A stretch of DNA of 64,000 nucleotides from Nymphaea colorata (GCF_008831285.2 NC_045139.1:20566412-20630411), one strand, 5' to 3'. Counted from the first letter of the stretch, positions 34,231-46,626 are shown. The notes: generated by a model from the sequence alone, not told the origin. Translations and numbers: made by a program.

Positions 34231-36138
34231 GTTCACCAAGGACGGAGTAATCTTTCGGGCGACAAACGTTCGATGCCTCCTCACTCTCTCTCAACTCTGT
34301 TGGGGGCTTACAAAAGCAAAAGAGAAGCCATTAACGCTAGAGTGCTTTTTACACTAAACACGGAAATGAAGCTGATGCCACGTTCAGTAGCAACAATCAG
34401 ACCCTTCAAGCACTTAGTCCTGTACTCTAATGGTGGTCTTGAGACGAAGGAGCTTGTTTTTTACATACTTTCAGTGATCATCCACGCTTAGTGATACGGC
34501 AGTAAAAGGGGACAAAAACACCAGCCGTTTTTAGCTTCCCCAGTATAATATTAAAAAACAGTCTTCTTCATCCTCTTAAATGTATAATTATTTTCATTTA
34601 CCAAATTTAAAAGGCATTTTTCTCAATTAATTGGAAATATTATTACTTTACAATAGCTACTTTTTAAAATGCTGAAAACACCTTCACTTTAGCTGCATTT
34701 TTAGTGTTTTTCATTCCTAACTATGACTGCTTACAGCATATTCAACAACATCCAAATTGGCAAGATACTCTTGTACTTATTATGTCTAAATGTAGTGAGG
34801 TATATATTCTTATTTAAAAATGCCATGATGTTATGACGGTTGCAGATATTTTATGTTCTCCTTGGAATCTTCTGAGAAGTTAAAACAAGTTCATGTGTCT
34901 TTTCTTTCTTCAGAAAATAAAAAAAATATTTTTATCACCCATTCAGTTTAATTATATATGAAAATTTAATGGATCATGAGTAATTTCAAAAAGTTGAATT
35001 AAAGCCTTAGGCAACGGAAACTTGCTGATCATGATGTGTATGTAAGTTGGACCTGATTTGTGTTCTCGCCAGTAAAGAAAATGTTTGAATCCAACATAGA
35101 TCGACTGGCCCACTTCAAGTCTTAATTCAACTTGAGACTGTATGTCACGTAAAAAAATTTATTTATAGATAAAGAATGCACAACAAAGAAATGTGGAAAA
35201 ATAAAAACCTATCGTAAATTTTATTATAGCAGCGTAGATCCATTAGCCAAATAAAAAAATGAGAGGAGATTTTCCAATATATGGTACAAATTTAATGAAC
35301 AAAATCATAACAACCTTCCATCCAATATGATGTCACCAAATAAAAAATTACAAATTGTTTTTACCTAAGTCACAGTGGTACGTGGGGAGACCCACATATG
35401 ACATACCCATACCAGCATACTGGTACACAAAACTGGTATGGGGATACGATTGGGTACGTTTGGATCGGTTTCAAGTTGAAACCGATTCAAACCACAAGAT
35501 AAACATGGTCTTAGTTTATTTATGTTTTTTTATGAGATTATATGTAGGAAATATGAAAAAAACATTGTGTTAATGATGTGACGATATCAATTTTGTTTTT
35601 TAAAATTAAAATATATAATTATCAACATATTACCGTACCAAGATTGACGCCGTATTCATACCTATGTGACATATGCTTTTATTAATAATATTTTTTGGTA
35701 ATATTGTTAAAGGGAATCAATTATTTTATCAAAAACTATGAAAGTCCGTAATTGATGTGATCACTTGTCAACCTTTTATCTCTTTTCTTTTTGTGTCTCC
35801 TTCCTTTTTCCTCTCACTGTAGCCATAACCAGAGCGTAGCTTGGGATAAATGGGTAACAATAAGTCGTTCTTTTTCCCAATTTGATAACCAAGAGGATAA
35901 ACCTATTGAATTATAACTGATGAGGAGCAGTCCACTAAAAGTGGATCCTAGATTGTATCTATTTTATCCGATTTGTTTTTGGGCCTCTTATGTGTTTTCA
36001 CTTAGTTTACACATTATTATTTTAATTATTTTTCGATCGAAAAATTATTCAATTAGTTAGAAAGCTCTACTTAAAGGGACGTGTGTAGTTCAGAATGCGC
36101 GCATTTTTTTATTTTTATGAACAATTAAGTGATCATTC
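34231..36138. other. No gene recognised
   Basis: AT-rich intergenic DNA. Around 35377-35670, GTGGTACGTGG and, at the other side, CCGTACC...TTCATACCTA with internal GGTATGGGGATACGATTGGG words look like a decayed hAT-type MITE, but no 8-bp duplication could be read. No coding region is supported. Confidence 0.4.
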
Positions 36139-36157
36139 CTCTCTCTCTCTCTCTCTC

Positions 36158-36229
<72 letters not shown>
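36139..36229. repeat. (CT)n-(AT)n compound microsatellite
   Basis: A CT run at 36139-36157 is followed by an uninterrupted AT run at 36161-36229 (about 34 units). The short ORF across it is an artefact. Confidence 0.98.
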
Positions 36230-36231
<2 letters not shown>

Positions 36232-36640
36232 ACATAGGGAGAGAGTAACTAACACAAAAACAAATAACAATTTATACTATTAAAAAATAATGTTTAATTA
36301 CATAGTCAAAAATTACAAAAAATTACATAAAAGTACCAAAAAAGCAAAGGTCCTAACAAGCATTTTCCCCCGACGAATGACAGGTCATGCATGCATGATG
36401 GCTTGCCCTTATTTTAAGACTCCTTTGAGCACCTCCGCATACCCCTCTTGTCCCACTAGATTCTGTTGTCATAAACCCATCTTGTGAGAATTGTTGACAG
36501 AAATCAATATTTAAGGAAAAGATGTAGACAAAGGGAAACCATTTGTGGCCTCGAAGATTTCTTCATAAGGGAAACACCTCCATGCTAGTTTGGTTAGAGA
36601 AAGAAAACAAATATTCCCCGCTTACCGAAGGACATGGGCA

Positions 36641-36710
36641 TGTAGTCAATCGGTAGAGTGGGGGTAACGACAATGAAGCCCGTGAGACCAAAACGTACGA
36701 CAAGCTGATC
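36641..36710 (+). repeat. Possible tRNA-derived SINE head
   Basis: TAGTCAATCGGTAGAGTGG resembles a Pol III A box region (tRNA-like TAGCTCAGTCGGTAGAG). GAGACCAAAACGT, about 35 bases on, is a weak B-box candidate. There is no complete cloverleaf, so this is not a functional tRNA gene. Confidence 0.3.
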
Positions 36711-36870
36711 ACTAAGCAACAAAACACTTGTGAGTTAATCAACAAAAGTGGAGCAAAAACCATACTACCCAGTCTACGAGAATATAACGTCTGACAACTT
36801 GGTCACTAAGCAATAGAACTGTTGTGAGCTAATCAACAAAAACTAAAGCAAAACCACACTAGCTGCTAGC
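36692..36870. repeat. Diverged tandem duplication, about 94 bp
   Basis: Two copies start at 36692 and 36786. Shared landmarks are AACGT.CGACAA-like, TCACTAAGCAA, TTGTGAG.TAATCAACAAAA and CCA.ACTA. Confidence 0.7.
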
Positions 36871-37290
36871 GCTCCCTTTCAACTATCTAAGATGAACTAA
36901 AATTGGAATTTATGTGATTTTTTACCATTCAACAACTAGCTAGGGTAATTGTGTACTGGTCTTCCTCTCCCCAAGTGAGAGCAGCCTTCTCTCATTTCCT
37001 TGCTGCATGTGCATAACCTTGATGGTTCAGAAAACAGATGTGAGGATTACAAATAAAAAAACATTGGCATTTCAAAGATATAGAAAAATTTGTCTTCAAT
37101 TAGAAAAATTGTAATAGTACTATAAGAAAACACCATGTAGTTATACCTTCATAATACATTGCCAAATCTACAAACATGCTTTAGAAATATACAAAAAGCT
37201 CAATCAACAAGAAACTCAAACATCAAAACTCTGGGATACTTGATTGTTTAACAAAGACAATTACACATTTCACAGCTATATGGAAAGAAA

Positions 37291-37350
37291 TATGTCTTAG
37301 CCTCAAGGAAAGAGAAACTTTATGTCTTAGCCTCAAGGAAAGAGAAACTT
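37291..37350. repeat. Perfect 30-bp tandem duplication at the Aux/IAA donor site
   Basis: The 30 bases 37291-37320 are repeated exactly at 37321-37350 (unit begins TATGTCTTAGCC). On the minus strand the copy nearest the exon supplies part of the GTAAGT donor at 37352-37347. Confidence 0.97.
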
Positions 37351-37352
37351 AC

Positions 37353-37476
37353 TCCCAAGGCACATCAACAAGCATCCAGTCCCCATCTTTATCTTCATAG
37401 GCATCACATTCTGACCCACGAAGAAGATCCATCAACTTACTCTCACTCATAAGGTCTCTGCCTGGAACCCCATGAC
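37353..37476 (-). pseudogene. Aux/IAA auxin-response repressor, domain III/IV exon fragment
   Basis: The minus strand reads [20 protein letters not shown], then [20 protein letters not shown], and ends at GA/GTAAGT. This is the exon of IAA8/IAA9/IAA27-type Aux/IAA proteins, whose usual text is [41 protein letters not shown], with an intron inside the Glu codon before MF. Aux/IAA proteins repress ARF transcription factors through this PB1-type region. Compared with the family, the Gly of VGDVPW is missing and about one residue is lost around SEYVLTY. The next exon (MFV..CK.LRIMKG) is not found in the 1 kb downstream, and no domain I LxLxL or degron exon is found upstream on the same strand as far as 42 kb. 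The acceptor is probably CCACAG at 37482-37477. Best read as a decayed fragment; a gene with very distant exons is less likely. Confidence 0.7.
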
Positions 37477-37479
37477 CTG

Positions 37480-40400
37480 TGGTAGGCACGGTGGTTGATC
37501 TGTTTTGCAGTAGACCAACCTTAGATGTTCCAAGCTGACCAGTCATAGATCCATGAGATTCCTTCTCCAGTGAAGGAAAAACTAGTGCTCTTGGCATTGT
37601 AAGAAGCCTGTGGGAACAAAGGCCCCGTGTTAATTTTAAAGAGAAATAACAAAAAATTGAAACATAGAAGTAAAAATGATGGAACTTCAAAGAATTCTGG
37701 CTGAAAATGGCTACGGACACCATGCAAGAGCTCAAGTGCAACAGTATCCATAACGGCAATACATGCAGTTGATTTGACAATGTGAATAACATGGGAAATT
37801 TTTATAGTCTGAAATTAGATAAATTCAAGACAAAGAAAAATAATCATTTAGAAATATAGCTAGCTCTTTCCATCAAATAAATAACTGAAGACTCAAAACA
37901 AAAGCTCCAACAAAGGTGACTAGGAGATGGGAAGCTAATCTACTTCCATCTAGGGTTTCAAGGGTAGAAACACCCTTTCACATGCAACAACTAATCTTGT
38001 CTCTTGATCATTGAGTGAAGCCATGTAACCAGCATGTCAAATAGTCACTTATATCAATATCCTAGACAATAAAGTCATCAAACTTTTAGCTTTTGTATAT
38101 CAATGGCACATAACCAAGCAACCAGAGTCAACATCAGCATTAACAGTAACTTAGAAGGAAAATAGGGAATGCTGCATTTCATAATTTTTAGATTCAATGG
38201 TCAAGAAAGTAAGGTATCAGCACCCTTCTAATGGTCATTTGCTACTTTGACATTTCCGATTGCATGCTTAACATACAGAGAAGAAATAATTTCTATAGCT
38301 TTCTGCAAATTTTGCAATGGCATATTGACACAACCTTCAAGAAGCCAGAACAATAAGAAAAATAGCATATTTAGACTTCTCTATCTGTTACTTTTATTGG
38401 TTTTTGTGTGCTGAGTCCTGATCTATAGAGGAGATTTTGCAGTACCCCTTGGATAGTTGCAAGAAGAAATTTACATAAGGCAAAAAGTTCTAACTTGTGA
38501 TCACAGGGAAGAAGAATAAATTCATCAAGAAATTTAAGGTATTTAGGAAACGTAATTATACTATGTACAAGTTCCAAAATTGTAATTAGCCAAAGTGACT
38601 ATCGACCACCAAAGAATTTTTTATCAAAGCATCTATACGATAACCACAAGGTTGAAATTTAAGTTCTAAAGTAACTACTGAGCTAAATTCTTGCAAATGT
38701 TAAATGGGTATACAATTTGAAGAACAAGATACTAGGCTAAGGAAAGGGGACTACACGACATAAACAATGACAGCAGGTAGATGAAACTCTATGGCTGCCA
38801 GGCGAGAAACGTAAGACTGCTGAAACAATTGTTAGGAACATCAGTTGACATTCAGAAGACTTAAGTATAGATTATGATCCTTGACATAGTCTTATTAAGA
38901 TAATGCTGTACTAGAAATCATATGCAGCTTCAAGGAAGCAGTGCAACCAAAATATATGCAGTGAAATATGCAGGTATGTTTGGTATCACAATTTAGAACC
39001 ACTCAGGAGACTCCCCCTGCAGGAATTACAGAAATATATAAAAACATAGCATGAGCATGTTTTTGTTATTCCCATAAAAATTTGGAGCCTCTCCATAGAA
39101 ATTTCATTTGCACTTCCATATAAAGTCATAAAGTGATGATATGACCATTTGGAATCTTAAATCATGGCGTATCAAATTCATTTATATTTGCTAAAGATTT
39201 TATATTTTCTGACAGGGAGATGAAAAAACTGGAATGTGATATAGTAGTTCCTGCATTTTTAGTTCATGATTACATGTGAAATGTTCTCACTTATCCCTCA
39301 TCTTAACTAGATATTGTTATCTTTGAGGGATGGTCAAACCCAAAGTATATGGTTTTCCAGTTTGCAGTTTGTTAAAATAATGAAATTAATGCAAGCCTCA
39401 AGTTAAATGCGGTCATCAGTTCTGTCTGTTCAGTAGTGTTATAAATATCAACCTGATTTTGTATCCTTGAGCCTAAAATCAATGTCTATCTCCAATACGC
39501 ACTGACCTCTATCAACCACAAGAAATAATTAAGCAAAATATTTTATAATTTTTTTAATTAATATCAGCTAATGAGTGAGATATCAGCCACATCGGACCAA
39601 CATATGCCCTTATATCAGCTGATATTCTAAGCAGGTGTTTGGTGAGCAAACCATTGTCTTCATAATTACAATTGGTATATAATTAGAAAAGGTGTTGTGC
39701 ATGACTTATGATCATCATAATAGACGTAACAATCATATCTTACTACATTGTATTTAAATTTATAAACACCTAAAAAACAATGATCACAACTGACAGAATG
39801 GGTTGTATTTTTCTGAAAAACATGAATTTGCTCAAATCGCTCTTAATTTTTAACATGAATTTTGACCTATATAGTTAGTTTGACAAAAGAAGAAGTGCTA
39901 TACATATGAGACAGTAAAAACTTGCTGATCTTCAAGGATCTAAATGCAAATAGGCTAAAGCAACCCAATCGACTAATTCAAGATCAAACATTAAGAACAA
40001 ACTGACCACAATAAGAAAAAAAAAAAAAACAAAATTCTGTTCAAAGAAGAGAGCTAAATTTTGTTTCTCATGGCCTTTCTCCATTGGTAATTAAATTTTT
40101 GTTTTAATATTTGTTCTTTACTTTGCAGGACGTTGGCCATTCTATAACAGTGATATATGTTGGGTTTTAAACCCATTGGTTTCATGATGTCAAGTAAATC
40201 CACAACAGAATAAGGTATATAGACTAATTATTTACATCTTCTCACCAACTAAACTGTGTAAGCAAGCAGAGAAGTATATAAGAAAAATCAACCTCTAACA
40301 TACTAACGTAAATAACACAATAAGCTATGTGCAACTAATTTAGAAATCAAACATTGATAACATGATAAAACCTATGCTCCTTTTACTAATCTACACTGAT

Positions 40401-42025
40401 AAAAATCAGGAAACAAACTGGAAAGCTAGTTCATATATTGTTATAAAAAACAAAAGGAAATCAAAATCAGAAGCTCATTTTTTCAGATTCATGAATGAAA
40501 ATGTAGCGACAACATTTTCTTGTCAAAATATAAGATAGACAGAGTCAAAAGGAAGGACAAAGGCTTCGGCACCAGGAAAATCACAGGAACTTATAGCATC
40601 AAAACTTATCAATAACTCAACAACTGAGAAAAAAAAAAAATTGACCGTCCTTATTCAACTGTGTACTTCCTACAACATTGTAGGCCGACATTTTCAAAAA
40701 GAACAAAAAAGAAACTAGATCGGAGGCAAGAGAAAGGGCAACTAAGGTGTGTGATAGACGATTCTCCAGAGCATAGGAAGCTCACCATCTCCAAGCAAAA
40801 AACAAAAAGCAAAATCAACACTGCAGGTTTAAATTCAGAATCCAAAAAAGCAGAAGCATCTAAGCACAACCAGAATTCAGAAACAAAGATCAAATGAGAA
40901 GAAGAGCAATGTGCAGAATGCAAACCTTAAAACGAGATGTTATAATCCAATCACGAGGATAGATGGCAGAGGAAGACAATCTGATCCTGATGCACCATGA
41001 AGGTCAGAGAATGAGAGAGCACGTTGTTTCAGCTTTCACATTGCTTCACGGCTTCAACAAAAGAAAATAATCTAGTTCTAGCACCAACAATGACGAGGAC
41101 AAGAACAAGTAAAAAGCTTAGCAGGCAGCCAGGGAGCTCATAGCCCAGTTAGCAGCGGAGCCAACAAGTCATTTCCTCTTTCCATGAATGTATCAAATTT
41201 CCCTTTTTAAAGTCAGTGATTCAATTATTCGACTTTGTATTGAATAACTTTACAAAATGCTCTTTTGAAACTAAAACCATATTTACTTTTCCTTTTTTCC
41301 TTCAGTTGTATTAAATATTGAGTTTTTCAAGTTGAATAATTTGACTTTGCTGTCTTCTGTTATGTTAAAGTACAAATTCTTTATCAAACCAAGAATACAT
41401 TCTGTTTGTAATGCATGCCCAAAGATGTCCCAAACTTCAGGATGCTTAGAAGAACTGACTTCAGAGTCCTAACCTCTGTCCTTCTGGACGAATTGACATC
41501 ACCGAAAGATATATCCAGTGATTTTTCCTTTGCAGCAGAACCGAACACTTTATGAGTATCAAGCAGTAGGTTTCTTTATCAATCATAATGTTAAGAGTTA
41601 TTCTTTGACCTAGCAGAGCAACAATGAAGCTGCGAGACAAGTGCATGCTTCATTAGCAAGCTTTTATGATGAAAAATCCAAGTCACGATTCAGCAATATC
41701 TTGAACTCCACTGAAGAATATCATCTCCAGAGATTACAGGTGCAAGCAACAAAGTTTTGCTATTAGGACACCAAATTATTCAGATTGAACTGGTGAAGTT
41801 AACCATAAACAAAGCACGTTTTTGGTTGAACCTCGATGAGATCACGTTTATTATAACAGTTCAGTTTCTGAGCACAGGCTGCAAGCTGTAATGCTGATAT
41901 TTAAAAAGCCATTTGAATGTCTAGTCCTGAGTCCTACTGCTTAAATCCAGTGGATCCTTCAAGCAGAACCAACTGTCATATAGGTCCCCTGATTACCCAA
42001 TCCTCAAAACAATATCAGATGGTTA
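37480..42025. other. No confident gene; possible leader exon
   Basis: The long stretch holds AT-rich DNA without recognised domains. On the minus strand about 41160-40927 looks like a 5' leader (CT-rich, ending in a TTTTAAG/GTTTGC donor-like site), and CCCACAG near 37618 is a good acceptor. Both could belong to the same old Aux/IAA transcript. The open segments at 37521-37751 and 40651-40923 resemble nothing I know. Confidence 0.35.
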
Positions 42026-44506
42026 CTAATTTCTGATCACCAAACCTGCCATATCATCAGAGACCATGAAAGCATGGATTCTACCTTTACCCTCAATCCA
42101 ACTATAGGCATGATCCTTAATGAGCCTTTGTTCATTCATCAATTTTCTGACATTTGATGCCTCATCATACATTCCTAAACCAGAATATATGTTAGCCAGC
42201 AGAACAAATGAAGAAGGATTATGCGGTTCAATCTCAAAAAGCTGCTCAGCTACTCGTTTTCCAATGCTAATATTACCATGCACTCTACAAGCACCAAGCA
42301 ACACCCCTAATATGACTGGATCAGACTTGTATTCTGTCTTTTCGATGAGCTCCTCTGCTTCTTTAAGCCGCCCAGCACGGCCAAGGGAGTCGATAACACA
42401 TGCATAATGGTCAGCTAATGGAACAAGTCCATAATCTTCCTCCATAGAGTGTAAGTATTGAATTGCCTCTTCAACCATACCACAATGGCTGCAAGCAGAC
42501 AGAACTGAAACAAAAGTAATGCTATCTGGTTTCTCGTCGGATTTTAACATCTGTTCGAACAGTTTAATGGCTTCGTTGCCATGTCCACTCTGTGCAAATC
42601 CACTAATCATCTCATTCCATGAAACTATGTTCCTTTCTGGCATGATGAGAAAACATCCATATGCATCTTCTATACTGCCAGATTTTGCATACATGTCTAT
42701 CAGTGAAGAACCTACAAATATATCATTATCAAATCCATCTTTGATTATGCGAGAATGAACCTGCTTGCCTTGAGCCAAGGATGATAGTCTGGCACATGAA
42801 CTCAATACACTTGCATAAGAAAACTGAGTAGGATGAGTTCCGTCCTCTAGCATCTGCATAAACACCATGTAAGCTTCACCATGAAGAGCATGGAGAGAAA
42901 GGCCACATATCATTGAGTTCCAGCCAACCACATCTCTCTCAGTCATTTTAACAAAAACCAATTTGGCTTGGTTAATTTGTTTGCATTTTGAGTACATGTC
43001 AACCAGGCCACTACCAACAAAAACATCAAGATGAAGAATTGCTTTTATGGAAGCAGCATGCACCTGTCTTCCAAAATGTAGAAGTCCAAGTCCAGCACAT
43101 GAGCTAAGAATCACAGCGATTGTGGTCCGATCTGGCCGAATCCCTGAGAATTGCATCTGTCTAAACAATGTTAAAGCCTCTTTATCATTTGCTTGCTGAC
43201 AATAACCTGCAACTATAGTGTTCCATGAAGTTAAAGATGGGTTTGCCATTTGATCAAAAATCATCCTTGCAGTATCCAAGTTATTTGATTTCACAAAAGC
43301 ACCAAGCAAACTTCCATAAGTAACTTCATCAGGCTGAAAACCAGTTTCTTGCATGAGGCACATCAGCTCCATTGCTTTCTCAGCTTGGCCACTTTGGCCA
43401 TGGCCTGCTATCATAATGTTCCAAGACACAGTGTTATGTTCAAGCATGGTTTTAAATACAGATTCTGCTTCATCCATACTGCCCAATTTTGCATACATAT
43501 CAACCAAACAATTGGCAACAAGAAGATCCAAGTCATAACCGGACTTGACAGCCATACAGTGCAACTGCCTACCTAGTGACTCCCCTGAATTATCACAAGT
43601 ATCAGGTGAAACAGTTGGCTTTTGATCAATGTCAAAAGCTAATTCTAAAGCTTCATCATAGACATATTTTTTGTCATGTTTTTTTGCATTCCGTGTACAG
43701 ATACCAAGAATGCTCGACAGTGCAACAGCATCAATCCGAACACCATTCTTTTGCATCTTGCCAAACATTTGAAATGCCTCATCCACATGATGAGTAAGTG
43801 CCAGCCCACTCATCAATGCAGTGCATGAAACCTCATTCGGTGTAGCCATTCCATCAAAAACTTGGCTGGCATCACCCAGACACCCACATTTTGCATACAT
43901 ACAAACAAGAGCATTCTCAACATATAAATTCAAATCATACCCGACTCTGACAAGCTGGCTGTGGCACTGCCTTCCCATTTCCAAATCACCCAGTTTGCCA
44001 GCCGCACTAAGAACAGTTGCAAGGGTGAAATGACTGGATCTAAACCCTTCCTTGTTCATCTGTTTATAAAAACTCAACCCTCTCTCCTCGTACCCACTTA
44101 GCACAAATCCACCAATTAAAGTATTCCAGGATACCACATTTCTCTCAGGCATTGCAACAAACAGCTTATGTGCCTCGTCCATGTTCCCATGTTTGCAGAA
44201 TGCGCTGATAATGGCATTCCATGAATAGACATTTTTCTGGGGCACTCTCTCAAACACTTTGCGGGCATTATTTAAATCACCAGATTTTGCAAAACACTCA
44301 ACAAGCCTGTTGCATAGGAATGTGTCATCGAACAAAGAGACCCTAAACATTCGGCCAAAAGCAACACTACCCCATTTTCGGTGGGGTTTTTGGTTGATGA
44401 GTGTTTGGAGAAGGTTGGCAATATGTGTGGTGGGTGAAAGGACATTACCACTGACCAAACCGCTCATTTTCATGATAGAATCATAAGATATATTGTCTCT
44501 TCCCAT
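42026..44506 (-). CDS. E-class PLS pentatricopeptide repeat protein, At4g20770-like
   Basis: An intronless 826-residue frame. PPR proteins bind single-stranded RNA in mitochondria or chloroplasts, and E-class members usually act in C-to-U editing. Tandem PPR motifs of P, L and S type fill about residues 60-720 (NARKVFERVPQKNVYSWNAI, NALVCMYAKCG, VSWNTLIGGF, GSSLIDMYAKSGSIEDA). An E motif (about 727-790, DPVILGVLLGACRVHGNI ... NPSSFVLLANIYSGLG) and a short E+-like tail (SWIEGKGRIHAF) follow. There is no DYW deaminase domain. A loop of about 45 residues after SSILGICTRN breaks the repeat register, as I recall for Arabidopsis At4g20770, whose order of motifs this resembles most. The N terminus carries no obvious long transit peptide; the start could be at Met1 or at Met12/14. 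The frame is clean, so the gene looks functional. It overlaps no other supported gene. Confidence 0.93.
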   Translation of the reverse strand: MGRDNISYDSIMKMSGLVSGNVLSPTTHIANLLQTLINQKPHRKWGSVAFGRMFRVSLFDDTFLCNRLVECFAKSGDLNNARKVFERVPQKNVYSWNAIISAFCKHGNMDEAHKLFVAMPERNVVSWNTLIGGFVLSGYEERGLSFYKQMNKEGFRSSHFTLATVLSAAGKLGDLEMGRQCHSQLVRVGYDLNLYVENALVCMYAKCGCLGDASQVFDGMATPNEVSCTALMSGLALTHHVDEAFQMFGKMQKNGVRIDAVALSSILGICTRNAKKHDKKYVYDEALELAFDIDQKPTVSPDTCDNSGESLGRQLHCMAVKSGYDLDLLVANCLVDMYAKLGSMDEAESVFKTMLEHNTVSWNIMIAGHGQSGQAEKAMELMCLMQETGFQPDEVTYGSLLGAFVKSNNLDTARMIFDQMANPSLTSWNTIVAGYCQQANDKEALTLFRQMQFSGIRPDRTTIAVILSSCAGLGLLHFGRQVHAASIKAILHLDVFVGSGLVDMYSKCKQINQAKLVFVKMTERDVVGWNSMICGLSLHALHGEAYMVFMQMLEDGTHPTQFSYASVLSSCARLSSLAQGKQVHSRIIKDGFDNDIFVGSSLIDMYAKSGSIEDAYGCFLIMPERNIVSWNEMISGFAQSGHGNEAIKLFEQMLKSDEKPDSITFVSVLSACSHCGMVEEAIQYLHSMEEDYGLVPLADHYACVIDSLGRAGRLKEAEELIEKTEYKSDPVILGVLLGACRVHGNISIGKRVAEQLFEIEPHNPSSFVLLANIYSGLGMYDEASNVRKLMNEQRLIKDHAYSWIEGKGRIHAFMVSDDMAGLVIRN

Positions 44507-45974
44507 GCATCAATGCATAAACTTAGCAGTTAAGCATATGAAAATAATGATCGTATATAATACGCGTGAACACCAATGTGTTCTTTTCAGTCAGCAGAAG
44601 CCGTCGAAAACAAAAAATAAGGATCCTTGCTCAATAGAAAGCAAACGTGATAGAACACTACTGTTCGTTCTAGGAACTGCTAGCTAACAATCGCCCCTTG
44701 GTTGTTCACCTGTCAGGGGACGCTGCCGCGCCATCTCTGGGAATAATGCGCATCTGTAGTATCATTCTCCCTCGATGTTAGATGGAGCTTCCAGAAAATT
44801 TTACCAAACCCCGTTAAACGCTTAGACTATTTACAAATCATGGTCATCAGAGAACAATTTTCGCGCTAAGAAGTAAGAGGTAAATTATCGGAAAACTGCT
44901 TTCACTCGTCCCGTGCATTTAACTCTAGTTCAGCAAAAGTTTAAGTTCTCTTCGTAAAATGAACATTTTACAGTCTTCATTTTGTCGTCCTTTCTACTTA
45001 CTATGGCAATGAGGATGCTCAACCTCGAATTCGCTGGGTTACATTCGGTTTCTAGCTCGACTCGTTTAATAAATGAGTCAAATTAGAGTTATGCCTTCAA
45101 TTGGTTTAACTTAATGAGTTGAGCTTAGCTTGAGTTATGCTGGCTCGGTTAAACTCGATTAATCTGGCGTGAAAAGAATATGTAAAAGTTGCTTCACTGT
45201 ATTGACATAAATGAAAAGCTACCCAAGTGATGTGTTAAGACTGGCTAGCAACTTTGAAGTCATTCCAATTAAAATTAAATTTTTTAATGAATAGCTCACT
45301 ATGCTAGAACCGAGGTTAGTGAACAGCTCGGCTAAGCTCAAGCCAAACCTTAACCAAGCCGAACTTGAGCTTATCGAGTTCAACCGAGCCAAACTCAAAC
45401 TAATGAAGTTGAGCTTGACTCGAGCCATGGCTTATGGCACTCGAGTTAGTTCATGGTGACTCAACTTGGCTCGAACTCAGAACTCAGCACGTGTACCTAT
45501 TGAATCAGAATTAGATGCCACTCTCGTCTTTTGTTCACAGGTTCTTCTCAAATCAGATTATAGGCCCTTCTTTATACATATTTGCCCTAAAACTGGATCT
45601 AGTTTAATTCCCTTTGTAACAATGAATTCCTAAATCAGATTTTGAAGCTTTTTTTTCCTTTACAAAATTTCTCCAGCATTTGGAGCTCTCTCTTGTCTCT
45701 GCGGTTTTTGCACCCTACTCCTGGGGATGCTGCCATTTTATATGCCATGGCTGGGGACCTGAATCAAAGCTGGTTATGTGATCAAAAAATAGTGCACCAT
45801 TTAAATAAAAAAAAAATTAAAAGGCTAACAGAGATTTGAAAAAGTTAAAAAGTCTAAAATACCTATTATTTTATAAAAATTTCAAAAATGCCTTTTATTC
45901 CCTTTAGTACGTACTTGTTGAGTGCACAAAAGTGTGCAATTAACTCGATCTAGGACATCCCAAATGCATGGGAT
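44507..45974. other. Intergenic with degenerate CTCGA/TCGAG repeat
   Basis: 44507-45000 is the 5' flank of the PPR gene, with no clear promoter motif. About 45020-45490 is built of CTCGACTCG, GAGCTTGACTCGAGCC and GCTCGAACTC words, the same style as the hAT-type MITE at 53546-53915. Its ends (GAGGATGCTCAACC and, reversed, TAGGTACACGTGCTG) match poorly and no 8-bp duplication was found, so it is an older or rearranged relative. Confidence 0.45.
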
Positions 45975-46249
45975 TAAGCCTAAGTATTGGCCCGACTCGG
46001 GCCTAGGCCCAGGCACAAAAAAAAGGGCACCAGTCAGGCTGACTCAGTGGGCTCAATAAATTTTTAATATTTATTTTATTAATTTTATATATAATTATAA
46101 TATTTTATTAAGGTTAATTATATTTATATATTATTTTATATTAAAAAATATATATTTTTTATTGTAATCGAGTCGGGCCCGAACCCAGCTTGGGCTCGAG
46201 TTGGGTTCGGGCCCGACTCGATTAAATTACAACCCGATGCTCAAGCTTA
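45975..46249. mobile_element. hAT-type GGGCCCGA MITE with 8-bp target duplication
   Basis: The element is 275 bp. Its ends are TAAGCCTAAGTATTGG and, reversed, TAAGCTTGAGCATCGG, matching at 12 of 16 positions with every mismatch a transition. The flanks are CATGGGAT (45967-45974) and CATGGAAT (46250-46257), an 8-bp target duplication with one change. GGCCCGACTCGGGCC-type arms surround an AT-rich core. It is non-coding. Confidence 0.75.
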
Positions 46250-46626
46250 CATGGAATCTAGCTTCTCCACAGAAGTAATGTATCGACTTCTCTCGCTCCA
46301 CTCCTCTCACATAGCTTCTTCACCGCTCTCTCTAATTTCCAAGGCATGTATCAAGCAGCGAGTTGTTCCTCTAGGAGTGTGGTTTCTACCTCAAGTAGGG
46401 AAGCAATCAGAGGGGCAATCAACTATGTGTGCGTGTCGCTTTTATTCCCTTTCCTCAGTTTGCATCGTCCTCACACAGACTTCTCCCTGCTTGAGGAGTG
46501 GCATGCATGGACGTCTTCCTTCCAATAATTATAGATGATTGCCCCTCTGATTGCATCCCTAGTGATTGGTGGTGCACTGTATTGGGACATTGTTGTTGTA
46601 GATACTACTTGTTGTCTTGTGCTCAC

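Noticed and set aside
35377-35675. Possible hAT-type MITE with GGTACG/GGTATG words
   Set aside because: Ends are similar in style but the flanking 8-mers differ, so borders cannot be supported.
36641-36710. tRNA gene candidate
   Set aside because: The A-box resemblance is good, but no acceptor stem, anticodon arm or proper B box can be folded. At most a SINE remnant.
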